The translations under genes and the position numbers were made by a program. This document shows, one piece after another, positions 28,660-37,117 of a stretch of 64,000 bases of DNA. Every line of letters begins with the position of its first letter. Positions within the stretch are counted from its first letter, which is position 1. This DNA is from Pseudomonas fluorescens (GTDB lineage: Bacteria; Pseudomonadota; Gammaproteobacteria; Pseudomonadales; Pseudomonadaceae), in contig NZ_CABVIR010000004.1 in the NCBI RefSeq assembly GCF_902498065.1, positions 186,001 through 250,000 on the forward strand, read 5' to 3'. The notes under the pieces are model-generated. The model was not told the origin of the DNA. It did not search any database and worked only from the letters and a program-made list of their open reading frames with translations.

Positions 28660-30081
28660 ATGCCAGTCGGCAATCACCTGCCCCACGGCGAGACCGCTCA
28701 GGGCGGCCCGCTTAAACGCGAACTCGGCGAACGGCATATTCGCTTGATGGCGCTCGGTGCCTGTATCGGCGTCGGTCTGTTTCTCGGTTCGGCCAAGGCC
28801 ATTGAAATGGCCGGCCCGGCTATCATGCTGTCCTACATCATCGGCGGTCTGGCGATCCTGGTGATCATGCGCGCCCTCGGCGAAATGGCGGTGCACAACC
28901 CGGTCGCCGGCTCCTTCAGCCGCTACGCCCAAGACTACCTTGGCCCGTTGGCGGGGTTCCTGACAGGCTGGAATTACTGGTTCTTGTGGCTGGTGACCTG
29001 CGTCGCGGAAATCACCGCCGTGGCGGTGTACATGGGCGTCTGGTTTCCTGAGGTGCCGCGCTGGATCTGGGCACTCGCCGCGTTGATCAGCATGGGCTCG
29101 ATCAACCTGATCGCCGTAAAAGCCTTCGGTGAATTCGAATTCTGGTTCGCCCTGATCAAGATCGTCACCATCATTGCGATGGTGATCGGCGGCGTCGGCG
29201 TGATCGCGTTCGGTTTCGGCAACGACGGCGTGGCGTTGGGGGTTTCCAATCTCTGGGCTCACGGCGGCTTCATGCCCAACGGCGTGCAAGGCGTGTTGAT
29301 GTCCCTGCAAATGGTGATGTTCGCCTACCTCGGTGTCGAGATGATCGGCCTGACCGCCGGTGAAGCGAAGAACCCGCAGAAGACCATTCCCAATGCGATC
29401 GGCTCGGTGTTCTGGCGGATTCTGCTGTTTTACGTCGGCGCGTTGTTCGTGATTTTGTCGATCTACCCGTGGAATGAAATCGGCACCCAGGGCAGTCCAT
29501 TCGTGATGACCTTCGAGCGTCTGGGCATCAAGACCGCCGCCGGCATCATCAACTTCGTGGTGATCACCGCCGCACTGTCGTCCTGCAACGGCGGCATCTT
29601 CAGCACCGGGCGCATGCTCTACAGCCTGGCGCAGAACGGTCAGGCACCGGCTGGTTTTGCCAAAACGTCGAACAACGGGGTGCCGCGTCGGGCGCTGCTG
29701 CTGTCGATTTTCGCCTTGTTGCTGGGCGTGCTGCTCAACTACCTGGTGCCTGAAAAAGTCTTCGTCTGGGTGACGGCCATCGCTACGTTCGGCGCGATCT
29801 GGACCTGGGTGATGATCCTGCTGGCCCAGCTCAAGTTCCGCCAAGGCCTGAGCGCCAGCGAACGTGCCGGGCTGAAATACAAGATGTGGTTGTACCCGGT
29901 CAGCTCGTACCTGGCACTGGCGTTTCTGGTGTTGGTGGTCGGCTTGATGGCGTACTTTCCGGACACTCGCGTGGCACTTTATGTCGGCCCGGCGTTCCTG
30001 GTGCTGCTGACCGTGTTGTTCTACGTGTTCAAGCTGCAACCGACCAATGTGTCGCAAGGTGCGGTGCAATCGGCTTCGTAA
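28660..30081 (+). CDS. Amino-acid permease, APC superfamily (AroP/ProY/HutT-like)
   Basis: 473 residues from the ATG at 28660 (MPVGNHLPHGE), chosen because the conserved N-terminus GGPLKRELGERHIRLMALGACIGVGLFLGSAKAI starts just after it (landmarks: KRELGERHIRLMALG, IGVGLFLGSA). The frame upstream to 28498 is not conserved. About twelve transmembrane helices. GxGLFLGSA in helix 1 and the AGEAKNPQKTIPNAI loop are family signatures of proton-coupled amino-acid importers. Close relatives in Pseudomonas are annotated as proline or histidine permeases; the substrate cannot be fixed from sequence here. Single-gene transcript with its own strong terminator. Likely under catabolite control through the AATAACAA motif before its ribosome-binding site. 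Confidence 0.9.
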   Translation: MPVGNHLPHGETAQGGPLKRELGERHIRLMALGACIGVGLFLGSAKAIEMAGPAIMLSYIIGGLAILVIMRALGEMAVHNPVAGSFSRYAQDYLGPLAGFLTGWNYWFLWLVTCVAEITAVAVYMGVWFPEVPRWIWALAALISMGSINLIAVKAFGEFEFWFALIKIVTIIAMVIGGVGVIAFGFGNDGVALGVSNLWAHGGFMPNGVQGVLMSLQMVMFAYLGVEMIGLTAGEAKNPQKTIPNAIGSVFWRILLFYVGALFVILSIYPWNEIGTQGSPFVMTFERLGIKTAAGIINFVVITAALSSCNGGIFSTGRMLYSLAQNGQAPAGFAKTSNNGVPRRALLLSIFALLLGVLLNYLVPEKVFVWVTAIATFGAIWTWVMILLAQLKFRQGLSASERAGLKYKMWLYPVSSYLALAFLVLVVGLMAYFPDTRVALYVGPAFLVLLTVLFYVFKLQPTNVSQGAVQSAS

Positions 30082-30098
30082 GTCGTAACGCTTGAAAT

Positions 30099-30132
30099 GA
30101 AAAAGCCCCGGTCAATTGGCCGGGGCTTTTTA
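30099..30132 (+). terminator. Rho-independent terminator of the permease gene
   Basis: AAAAGCCCCGG-TCAATTGG-CCGGGGCTTTTT: GC-rich stem, short loop, five-T tract on both strands, so it may also end the convergent gene. Confidence 0.9.
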
Positions 30133-30202
30133 ATGGCTGATGAGATCTGCTGGGGTGAGGGGATTTAGCGAGTCGTCGCCACAAGGTTTTACACAGTCAA
30201 TA

Positions 30203-31327
30203 TCAGGCGGCGGCGACCTGTGCCGGCCGGGTCAATCGCTTATTGAAATCCAGCCAAGCCCCCAGCAACGCCATCAACCCCGCACCCACCAGGGCTGTGA
30301 ATATCTGCATGGCAAACGCATCGTCGGTCATGGCATTGACCATGTCCGCCAGCGGCGCCAACAGAACGCCGAGGCAGAAGATCTCCAGCGAATAACGGCC
30401 CATGCGACAGCTTTGCTGCGCCAGCCAGTTTTGCGTCCAGCCGGTATCCGGCAACAGTTTCGCCGTGACATACGCCAGCGCCAGGAAGTGCAGCAACCGC
30501 ACCGGCGACAGGTCGGTCTTGCTGATCGGGTACAACAGGTTGCTCAGCCACGCGGGCATCAGCGCGTCATGAATTTCGGGCCATCGCCACGAGACGGTCA
30601 GCACACCGGTAACCACCACATACACCGCGGCACTGACAAACAACGGCCGGCGCAGCAACGGGCGCGTGTCGGGTAATCGGGGTCTTTGTCCGTGAGTTGC
30701 TGCCGCGCCGCCCAGGACGAACAGCAGTTGCCAGACCACGGGGTTGAAGTACCACACGCCATCCTTGATGGCCGCCAGGTTCCAGCCGAACCACGGCGCC
30801 AACAAGTACACGGTCAACGACACGGCCACCACCGCCCATGGCTTGTGCACCAGCATCGGCAGCACCAGCGGCAAGCCGGCCAGCAGCACGATGTACAGCG
30901 GCAGCGGGTCCATGAGGTTCGGTTTGAAGCGCAGCAGCAGCTCATCCACCAACGCTTGCTGCGGGTTGGTGATGAAATGGTGCATGCCCATTTCTTCCAC
31001 CAGATCCCTCGTTTCCACATGACTGTTGGCGAAGAAGACAATGCCCATCAGCATCGCCAGCAGGAAAATATGCACCACGTAGAGCACCCAGGCGCGGCGC
31101 AGGATCTTCACGCAGGCAATCAGATAACCATCGCGTCGGAAGATTTTCCCGTAAGCCAGAACGGCCGCATAACCGGCAAGAAACACGAAAATTTCCGCGG
31201 CGTCACTGAAACCGAAGTTACGCGGGGTGATTTGACCGAGGGGGTTGTGAGGCACGTGATCCCAGAAGATGAAGATCAGCGCCAGGCCTCGAAAAAAGTC
31301 GATCCGGTGATCGCGTTCAAACGTCAT
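30203..31327 (-). CDS. OpgC-domain membrane acyltransferase
   Basis: 374 residues from the ATG at 31327 (MTFERDHRIDFFRGLALIFIFWDHV); the frame continues 38 codons upstream without conservation. R-x-DFFRG, then WDHVPHNPLGQITPRNFGFSDAAEIFVFLAGY and about ten transmembrane helices, place it in the OpgC group of integral membrane acyltransferases. OpgC of E. coli adds succinyl groups to periplasmic glucans. In Pseudomonas, relatives of this short type often stand alone, as here, without opgGH nearby, so the acceptor is not certain. Weak ribosome-binding site; monocistronic between two spacers. Confidence 0.85.
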   Translation of the reverse strand: MTFERDHRIDFFRGLALIFIFWDHVPHNPLGQITPRNFGFSDAAEIFVFLAGYAAVLAYGKIFRRDGYLIACVKILRRAWVLYVVHIFLLAMLMGIVFFANSHVETRDLVEEMGMHHFITNPQQALVDELLLRFKPNLMDPLPLYIVLLAGLPLVLPMLVHKPWAVVAVSLTVYLLAPWFGWNLAAIKDGVWYFNPVVWQLLFVLGGAAATHGQRPRLPDTRPLLRRPLFVSAAVYVVVTGVLTVSWRWPEIHDALMPAWLSNLLYPISKTDLSPVRLLHFLALAYVTAKLLPDTGWTQNWLAQQSCRMGRYSLEIFCLGVLLAPLADMVNAMTDDAFAMQIFTALVGAGLMALLGAWLDFNKRLTRPAQVAAA

Positions 31328-31544
31328 GACAGCAGGCTCGTGAACGGGTGTTGAATAAGGAGTGGCCAGCGCTGCAAAAGGTTGCGCGCCGCACATCGGC
31401 GGCGCGCAGGGTGGCGCGATTCGACGGCAATTGCAAAACACTCGCTATTACTGAATGTCTCAAATGTCCTGGCTGAATGAATACGCCCGCTGGGTCATCA
31501 AAGAGCCGGCCCCGATCAAGGCGCTTCGCGGGTGACGACGGGCG

Positions 31545-31829
31545 TCAGAACGCATCCATCAGCACGACAATGCAATCCCGGGCCTGGAAACGGTTGATCT
31601 GCGGCACCAACCGCCGAAAATGTTCAGACTGGCAATGAGCATCCAGCGCCGCCTGGTTCGGCCATTGTTCGATGAAGATAAAGTGGCCGGGGTCTTTTTG
31701 ATCGATGAACAGGTCGTAAGCGATGCAATCGGGCTCCAGTCGAGTCTTCTCGACCAGTTCGGCGTACCACGGGCGAACGGTTTCAATGTGTTCGGGTTTG
31801 ATGAAATCCCGAGCGATGACTTTCAGCAC
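31545..31829 (-). CDS. Putative quinol monooxygenase (antibiotic biosynthesis monooxygenase domain)
   Basis: 94 residues from a GTG start at 31829 preceded by AAGGA. One ABM ferredoxin-like domain: MLKVIARDFIKPEHIETVRPW, KTRLEPDCIAYDLF, GHFIFIEQWPNQAALDAHCQSEHF. This is the YgiN-like family, cofactor-less enzymes often tied to quinone redox or oxidative stress. It follows the FMN glutamate-synthase-like gene by 57 bp on the same strand, so they may share a transcript. Actual substrate unknown. Confidence 0.82.
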   Translation of the reverse strand: MLKVIARDFIKPEHIETVRPWYAELVEKTRLEPDCIAYDLFIDQKDPGHFIFIEQWPNQAALDAHCQSEHFRRLVPQINRFQARDCIVVLMDAF

Positions 31830-31886
31830 GAAGTTCTTCCTTGGTGTAAAGCCAGCCTCCCTATGAGACTGGCGTTCAAACAGTGT

Positions 31887-33506
31887 TTATGCAGCCGCCA
31901 ACTCATTGGGCTCAAAACTGTCCGCCCGCGCCATCTGCCACATCCGCGAATAAAACTCGCCGTTGACCTCGCCGGTGAGCAATTCCCCCGGTTTCAAGAA
32001 CACATGCAATTGCGAGAACAATTTGATCTCGGTCGCCGACATGCGCCGCACCAGGTGCTTGGCCGACAACTGCGACGGATGATCGAGGCCGGCGGCGGCG
32101 AGCATTTCCGCCAGGGCCTTGAGGGTGTTGCGGTGGAAGTTGAACACCCGCTGGGCCTTGTCCGGGACGACGAGGGCACGCTGGCGCAGGGTGTCCTGCG
32201 TGGCGACGCCGGTCGGGCATTTGTTGGTGTGGCACGACTGCGACTGGATGCAGCCGATGGCGAACATGAAGCCGCGCGCCGAGTTGGCCCAGTCGGCGCC
32301 GATGGCCAGTACGCTGGCGATGTCGAAGGCGCTGACGATCTTGCCGCTGGCACCGAGCTTGATCTTGTCCCGCAGGTTCAGGCCCACCAGCGTGTTGTGC
32401 ACGAACAGCAAACCTTCGCGCATCGGTACGCCGATGTGGTCGGTGAATTCCACAGGCGCCGCACCGGTACCGCCTTCCTTGCCATCGACGACGATGAAGT
32501 CCGGGAGGATGCCGGTTTCCAGCATGGCCTTGGCGATGCCCATGAATTCCCACGGATGGCCGAGGCAGAACTTGAAGCCCACCGGTTTGCCGCCGGACAG
32601 TTCACGCAGTTGCTGGATGAAGTGCATCAGTTCGATCGGCGTGGAAAACGCACTGTGCCGCGACGGCGAGATGCAGTCTTCGCCCATCAGGATGCCGCGG
32701 GTTTCGGCGATTTCCTGGGTGACTTTGTGCTTGGGCAGAATCCCGCCGTGGCCAGGTTTGGCGCCCTGGGACATCTTGATTTCGATCATCCGCACTTGCG
32801 GGTTTTGCGCTTGGGCGGCGAAGCGTTCCGGGTCGAAGCGACCGTCTGCGGTGCGGCAACCGAAATAACCGCTGCCCAGCTCCCAGGTCAGGTCACCACC
32901 GTTTTCCCGGTGATAGGCGCTGATGCTGCCTTCGCCGGTGTCGTGAGCGAAGTTGCCGAGCTTGGCGCCCTGGTTCAAGGCGCGGATGGCGTTGGCGCTG
33001 AGCGAGCCGAAACTCATGGCCGAGATGTTGAACACTGACGCCGAATACGGCTGCGTGCACTGCGGGCCGCCGACGATCACTCGAAAACTGGCCGGGTCAC
33101 TCAACGGCGCCGGGCGCATGGAGTGGCCGATGAATTCGAAACCCGATTGGTACACGTCGATCAACGTACCGAAGGGTTTGTCGGCGCTTTCATTTTTGGC
33201 GCGCGAGTAGACCAGCGAACGCTGGGCCCGGGAGAAGGGCAGGGCGTCGCTGTCGGACTCGAGCAGGTATTGGCGGATTTCCGGACGAATGCCCTCCACC
33301 AGATAGCGGATGTTGCCGAGGATCGGGTAGTTGCGGCGCACGGCGTGGGGGCTTTGCAGCAAATCGAACAGGCCCACGAGGCTCAGGACGCCGGTGACTG
33401 CGGTGATCGGCCAGAGCCAGTCGTGTTCCAGGAACGGCAGACTGGCGAGGGTGAAAATCACGCAAGCGGCAAAGAAGGCGTAGCGGCTCAGGAGTGACAG
33501 GCTCAT
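31887..33506 (-). CDS. FMN-binding glutamate synthase family protein (membrane-anchored)
   Basis: 539 residues; ATG at 33506 with AAGGA. Two N-terminal transmembrane helices (about 5-25 and 32-48) precede a GltB-type FMN barrel: YSRAKNESADKPFGT, SMSFGSLSANAIRALN, PGHGGILPKHKVT, EDCISPSRHSAF, DGKEGGTGAAP. The Cys cluster CIQSQSCHTNKC has the C-x5-C-x4-C spacing that binds the 3Fe-4S centre in glutamate synthase. The amidotransferase domain of true GltB is absent, so glutamine-dependent glutamate synthesis is not expected. These stand-alone membrane forms have no settled function; an FMN/Fe-S redox role is inferred. Confidence 0.88.
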   Translation of the reverse strand: MSLSLLSRYAFFAACVIFTLASLPFLEHDWLWPITAVTGVLSLVGLFDLLQSPHAVRRNYPILGNIRYLVEGIRPEIRQYLLESDSDALPFSRAQRSLVYSRAKNESADKPFGTLIDVYQSGFEFIGHSMRPAPLSDPASFRVIVGGPQCTQPYSASVFNISAMSFGSLSANAIRALNQGAKLGNFAHDTGEGSISAYHRENGGDLTWELGSGYFGCRTADGRFDPERFAAQAQNPQVRMIEIKMSQGAKPGHGGILPKHKVTQEIAETRGILMGEDCISPSRHSAFSTPIELMHFIQQLRELSGGKPVGFKFCLGHPWEFMGIAKAMLETGILPDFIVVDGKEGGTGAAPVEFTDHIGVPMREGLLFVHNTLVGLNLRDKIKLGASGKIVSAFDIASVLAIGADWANSARGFMFAIGCIQSQSCHTNKCPTGVATQDTLRQRALVVPDKAQRVFNFHRNTLKALAEMLAAAGLDHPSQLSAKHLVRRMSATEIKLFSQLHVFLKPGELLTGEVNGEFYSRMWQMARADSFEPNELAAA

Positions 33507-33560
33507 ACGGTTTCCTTGGGTTCGGACTCGGTTGTTGTCAGGCCTGGGATTAACACTAAA

Positions 33561-33653
33561 CCCTGTGGGAGCGGGCCTGCCCGCGATTGCGTCATGTCAG
33601 CTAACTGATATTTTTCTGAAAGGTCGCTATCGCGGGCAAGCCCGCTCCCACAG
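33561..33653. repeat. REPIN (inverted REP pair)
   Basis: CCTGTGGGAGCGGGCCTGCC arm and its inverted partner (GCGGGCAAGCCCGCTCCCAC), about 45 bp spacer. Confidence 0.88.
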
Positions 33654-33681
33654 TGAAAGCGTCAAGCCCACCACCGGACAG

Positions 33682-34482
33682 TCAGGCATTTTGCGCCTGG
33701 AGAAAAATCGAAAACAGCTCGGACTGGGACTTGATCCCCAGCTTGCTGTACATGTGTTTCTTATGGACTTTCACGGTTTCGACAGAGATTTCCAGCTTAC
33801 GGGCGATTTCTTTACTGGAGCAACCGCTGAGCATCAAACGCCCGACATCCAGCTCGCGAGCGGTCAGTTGCGCGCCTTTGAGTTGCTGCACCGAAGCTTC
33901 CAGTTGAACACGCCAGTCACCCTGGACAGGCGCCGGCGCGAGGGCCACGACTTCATTTATTTCGTACGGCAGGCGCTGGCGCAAAAGGCCAAGCACCCAC
34001 GGCTGGATCAACGACAGCAAGGCAATCTGCTGACCGCTGAAGCGCTGTTTGCTGCCCAGTGACAGGCACAACGTGCGGTCGCCTTCGAGCTGACAATTGA
34101 ACTGGATTTCATCGGCCACCACATTCAGACGAAAGTAGCGCTGGTAATACTCGGTCAGCTCGAAATGCTCCGGCGCCACTTCCGACAGGCGATACAGCCC
34201 GGTGCGCGATTGCTCGCGGCAGGCAATGTAGAACGGGTCGAGCAAGTACAAACCTCGCAGGTAATCCTGGAACAACTGATCGGGGCTGCCGTCTTCACCG
34301 GGACATTCGGCGAACACTTGCGGGTGCTGATCGGCGCTGAAAAGCAGCGCCACCCAGCTGTCGAAGGTCACGTATTGATCCAGTAACCGGACTAGCTGCG
34401 TCCAGAAATTGGGCTTGTCTAGGGCGTCGATCAGTTGCCCGACCGAACGGTGCCAGGCGATGTCGTCTAACGAGAGTGTCAT
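33682..34482 (-). CDS. LuxR-family transcriptional regulator
   Basis: 266 residues. The C-terminal GerE/LuxR helix-turn-helix (LTARELDVGRLMLSGCSSKEIARKLEISVETVKVHKKHMYSKLGIKSQSEL; landmarks LTAREL, SSKEIARKL, ETVKVHKKHMYSKL) is clear. The N-terminal ~190 residues have no recognised autoinducer-binding or receiver domain and are probably a sensory GAF-like domain for a small ligand. It is divergent from a nitrilase-family amidase and a PuuP-like transporter, the arrangement of a pathway-specific regulator. Ligand unknown; an amine or amide nitrogen source is an inference from the neighbours. Confidence 0.88.
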   Translation of the reverse strand: MTLSLDDIAWHRSVGQLIDALDKPNFWTQLVRLLDQYVTFDSWVALLFSADQHPQVFAECPGEDGSPDQLFQDYLRGLYLLDPFYIACREQSRTGLYRLSEVAPEHFELTEYYQRYFRLNVVADEIQFNCQLEGDRTLCLSLGSKQRFSGQQIALLSLIQPWVLGLLRQRLPYEINEVVALAPAPVQGDWRVQLEASVQQLKGAQLTARELDVGRLMLSGCSSKEIARKLEISVETVKVHKKHMYSKLGIKSQSELFSIFLQAQNA

Positions 34483-34522
34483 GGGTCTACCCCTATCGGG
34501 TTACCCCGGCCGCGTGATTCCC

Positions 34523-34538
34523 TGGCCGGTTGCTTGCT
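34523..34538 (+). promoter_or_regulatory. Candidate sigma-54 promoter before the nitrilase-family gene
   Basis: TGGCCGGTTGCTTGCT against consensus TGGCACGnnnnTTGCT: GG at 34524-34525 and GC at 34536-34537 with exact 10-nt spacing and two mismatches. A start near 34549 would give a ~60-nt leader. No enhancer-binding activator is adjacent; the divergent regulator is LuxR type. Confidence 0.4.
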
Positions 34539-34608
34539 GCGCATACTGGCGCACAGACAACGACCGGGCAATCTTTCTGCCGCCCGGCCACCAGAACAAG
34601 GACTACCC

Positions 34609-35430
34609 ATGAAGGTCGAACTCGCCCAACTGGCGGGCCGTGACAACGACACGGCTTACAACCTCGAACGCGCGCTGGCGGCGATTGCTGCCTGTGCGGC
34701 CGACACGCAGTTGATCATGTTTCCGGAAAGCCACTTGATGGGCTTCCCGTCGGCCGAGACCGTCGCTGCGGTGGCCGAACCGCTGAACGGCCCGACCGTC
34801 AGTGCGATTGTCGCCGCTGCCCGCGAACGCAACATCGCCGTGGTGATTGGTACGGCCGAGAACGACCACGGTCGTTTTTTCAACACCACGCTGCTGATCA
34901 CCCCTGAAGGCATCGCGCTGAAATATCGCAAAACGCACCTGTGGGCGTCGGACCGCGGCGTGTACGAACCGGGCGACCGCTACGCCACGTGCCTGTGGAA
35001 CGGCGTGCGGGTGGGCCTGCTGATTTGCTACGACATCGAATTTCCGGAAACCGCCCGCGCCCTCGCACAACTGGGCGCCGAACTGCTGATCGTCACCAAC
35101 GGCAACATGGACCCGTACGGCCCGACGCATCGCACCGCGATCATGGCCCGTGCCCAGGAAAACCAGGCGTTTGCGCTGATGGTCAACCGCGTAGAAGCGG
35201 GCGATGGCGGGTTGTTGTTCGCCGGCGGCAGTGCGTTGGTGAATCCGCTGGGCACGCTGTTGTTCGAGGCCGGGCGGGAGCAGGGGCAGTTTTCGGTGGA
35301 GCTGGATCTGAATCAACTGACGGCGGCGCGGCAGGACTATCGGTATCTGGATGATCAGCGGCTGAAGTTGCCGGGGGAGCGAGTTGAGCATGCTTCGGGG
35401 TTGCGGGAGCTGCTGATTCCCAAGGGCTAA
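34609..35430 (+). CDS. Carbon-nitrogen hydrolase (nitrilase superfamily amidase)
   Basis: 273 residues from the ATG at 34609, preceded by AAGGA; the frame opens 25 codons earlier without conservation. The Glu-Lys-Cys triad is present: Glu40 in MFPESHLMGFPS, Lys108 in YRKTHLW, Cys140 in LLICYDIEFPE. This is the omega-amidase / N-carbamoyl-amidase branch of the superfamily, cytosolic. Similarity to the N-carbamoylputrescine type cannot be claimed firmly. The nearby PuuP-like transporter makes a polyamine- or amino-acid-derived amide a reasonable substrate (inference). Regulated probably by the divergent LuxR protein. Confidence 0.88.
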   Translation: MKVELAQLAGRDNDTAYNLERALAAIAACAADTQLIMFPESHLMGFPSAETVAAVAEPLNGPTVSAIVAAARERNIAVVIGTAENDHGRFFNTTLLITPEGIALKYRKTHLWASDRGVYEPGDRYATCLWNGVRVGLLICYDIEFPETARALAQLGAELLIVTNGNMDPYGPTHRTAIMARAQENQAFALMVNRVEAGDGGLLFAGGSALVNPLGTLLFEAGREQGQFSVELDLNQLTAARQDYRYLDDQRLKLPGERVEHASGLRELLIPKG

Positions 35431-35460
35431 TCCGGATTCTGTGTCGCTCGGGTTGGCCCC

Positions 35461-35551
35461 ATCGCGGGCAAGCCCGCTCCCACAGGAATCTTCTGTGGAT
35501 ATCGATTTTATGTACAACGCAAATCCTGTGGGAGCTGGCTTGCCAGCGATG
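35461..35551. repeat. Two REP elements of different families in inverted order
   Basis: ATCGCGGGCAAGCCCGCTCC at 35461 and GTGGGAGCTGGCTTGCCAGC near 35528 belong to two different REP families. They flank ~40 bp between the amidase and transporter genes. Confidence 0.8.
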
Positions 35552-35591
35552 AGGCCCTGACGCTCAACACATCTATTTGATTTGAACAAAA

Positions 35592-35599
35592 AACAACAA
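35592..35599 (+). promoter_or_regulatory. Crc/Hfq-type motif in the PuuP-like leader
   Basis: AACAACAA matches AAnAAnAA about 70 nt before the start codon. A second, imperfect AATAAAAT lies just before the GGAG ribosome-binding site. Suggests catabolite repression of the transporter. Confidence 0.4.
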
Positions 35600-35668
35600 A
35601 CGCAACACCCGTAACTTGCGCCGAACTCGGCTCTGCCATAAATCCAATAAAATTCGGAGTAGTCGCTC

Positions 35669-36994
35669 ATGGCTCGTTTGCAACGCACCCTCTCATTAGG
35701 GTCGGTGGTGCTGTTTGGCATCGCCTACATGACGCCGATCATTGTGCTCGGCACGTTTGGCATCCTCGCTCAATCCACCGCCGGCATGGTGCCGGCCGCG
35801 TACCTCGTGGCACTGGTGGCGATGTTTTTCACCGCCATGAGCTATGGTCGGATGGCCTCGGCATTTCCCGTGGCCGGCTCGGCTTACAGTTATGTGCGCA
35901 AGGCCATCAGCCCGAAACTCGGCTTCATCGCCGGTTGGGCGGTGCTGCTCGATTACCTGTTCCTGCCGATGGCGATCTGGCTGATCGGCGCGGCGTACCT
36001 CAACTCCGCGTTTCCGGCGGTGCCGCAATGGGTCTGGGTGCTGGCGTTCATCGGCATCACCAGCGCGATTAACATCGTCGGCCTGAAACTGGCCAATGGC
36101 ATCAACGCCTTGCTGATGCTGGTGCAGTTTCTGGTGCTGATCGCCTTTGTGGCGCTGTGCGTGCATTACGTCGGCGGCGATGCGAGCACGCCGTTGTGGT
36201 CGGTGAAACCGTTCTTCAATGGTGATATGCAGATGCCATTGATCATGAGCGGTGCCGCCATCGCCTGTTACTCGTTCCTCGGTTTTGACGCGGTCAGCAC
36301 CCTGACCGAAGAAACCCGCGACCCGCGCCGCACCATCCCGCGGGCGATCATGTTGATCACCCTGATCGGCGGGCTGATCTTCGTTGGCGTGTCGTACTTC
36401 GTGCAGATCGCGCACCCGTCGTTCCAGTTCGACAGCGTCGATTCGGCGGCCTATGAAATTGCCCGCAACATCGGTGGAGACCTGTTCGTGTCGATCTTCC
36501 TGATCGGCTTGATCGTCGGCCAATTCGCCTCGGGGCTGTCGGCTCAGGCCAGCGGTTCGCGCCTGCTCTATGCCATGGGCCGGGACGGCGTGCTGCCGAA
36601 ATCCTTCTTCGGTACGTTGCATGAACGTTTCGGGACGCCGATCAACAGCATCCTGCTGTGCGCAGTGGTGGCTTTGCTGGCGCTGAAACTGGACGTCACC
36701 ACCTCGACTTCGTTCATCAACTTTGGCGCGTTCCTGGCGTTCAGTCTGGTGAACCTGTCGGTGATCTTTCACTACTGGATCGGCGGCGAGAAAAAAGGCC
36801 CGCGTGAATGGGTGCTGTTCCTGATCTTCCCGTTTATAGGCCTGGCGGCGGATTTGTGGCTGATGGTCAGCCTTGATCATCTGGCGATTTACCTGGGGCT
36901 GAGCTGGTTGGCGATTGGCGTGGTGTACCTGGCGGTGCTGACCGGCGGATTCCGTCGCCAGCCACCGGAGATGGATTTCCAGGAAGCCACCTGA
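35669..36994 (+). CDS. APC-family permease, PuuP (putrescine importer)-like
   Basis: 441 residues with about twelve transmembrane helices. The sequence follows E. coli PuuP closely in order: RTLSLGSVVLFGIAYMTP, LVALVAMFFTAMSYGRMASAFPVAGSAYSYV (landmarks TAMSYGRM, FPVAGSAYSY), FIAGWAVLLDYLFLPM, CYSFLGFDAVSTLTEETRDPRRTIPRAI, QASGSRLLYAMGRDGVLP, FINFGAFLAFSLVNLSVIFHYW. Likely a proton-coupled importer of putrescine or a related amine or amino acid. It follows the nitrilase-family gene after a REP-containing 238-bp gap. A GGAG ribosome-binding site precedes the ATG. Exact substrate unproven. Confidence 0.88.
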   Translation: MARLQRTLSLGSVVLFGIAYMTPIIVLGTFGILAQSTAGMVPAAYLVALVAMFFTAMSYGRMASAFPVAGSAYSYVRKAISPKLGFIAGWAVLLDYLFLPMAIWLIGAAYLNSAFPAVPQWVWVLAFIGITSAINIVGLKLANGINALLMLVQFLVLIAFVALCVHYVGGDASTPLWSVKPFFNGDMQMPLIMSGAAIACYSFLGFDAVSTLTEETRDPRRTIPRAIMLITLIGGLIFVGVSYFVQIAHPSFQFDSVDSAAYEIARNIGGDLFVSIFLIGLIVGQFASGLSAQASGSRLLYAMGRDGVLPKSFFGTLHERFGTPINSILLCAVVALLALKLDVTTSTSFINFGAFLAFSLVNLSVIFHYWIGGEKKGPREWVLFLIFPFIGLAADLWLMVSLDHLAIYLGLSWLAIGVVYLAVLTGGFRRQPPEMDFQEAT

Positions 36995-37013
36995 CCTCTG
37001 AGCTGATGAGCAA

Positions 37014-37106
37014 CCTGTGGGAGCGGGCTTGCCCGCGATAGCGGTGGATCAGCCAACATGTCTGTTGGATGTGACTCCGTCATCGCGGGCAAGCCCGCTC
37101 CCACAG
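37014..37106. repeat. REPIN (inverted REP pair)
   Basis: GTGGGAGCGGGCTTGCCCGC and its inverted partner between two convergent genes. Confidence 0.9.
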
Positions 37107-37117
37107 TTGACAGGTGT

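Noticed and set aside
28627..30069. 480-codon open frame antisense to the amino-acid permease
   Set aside because: Low-complexity His/Gln/Arg-rich shadow of a membrane-protein gene.
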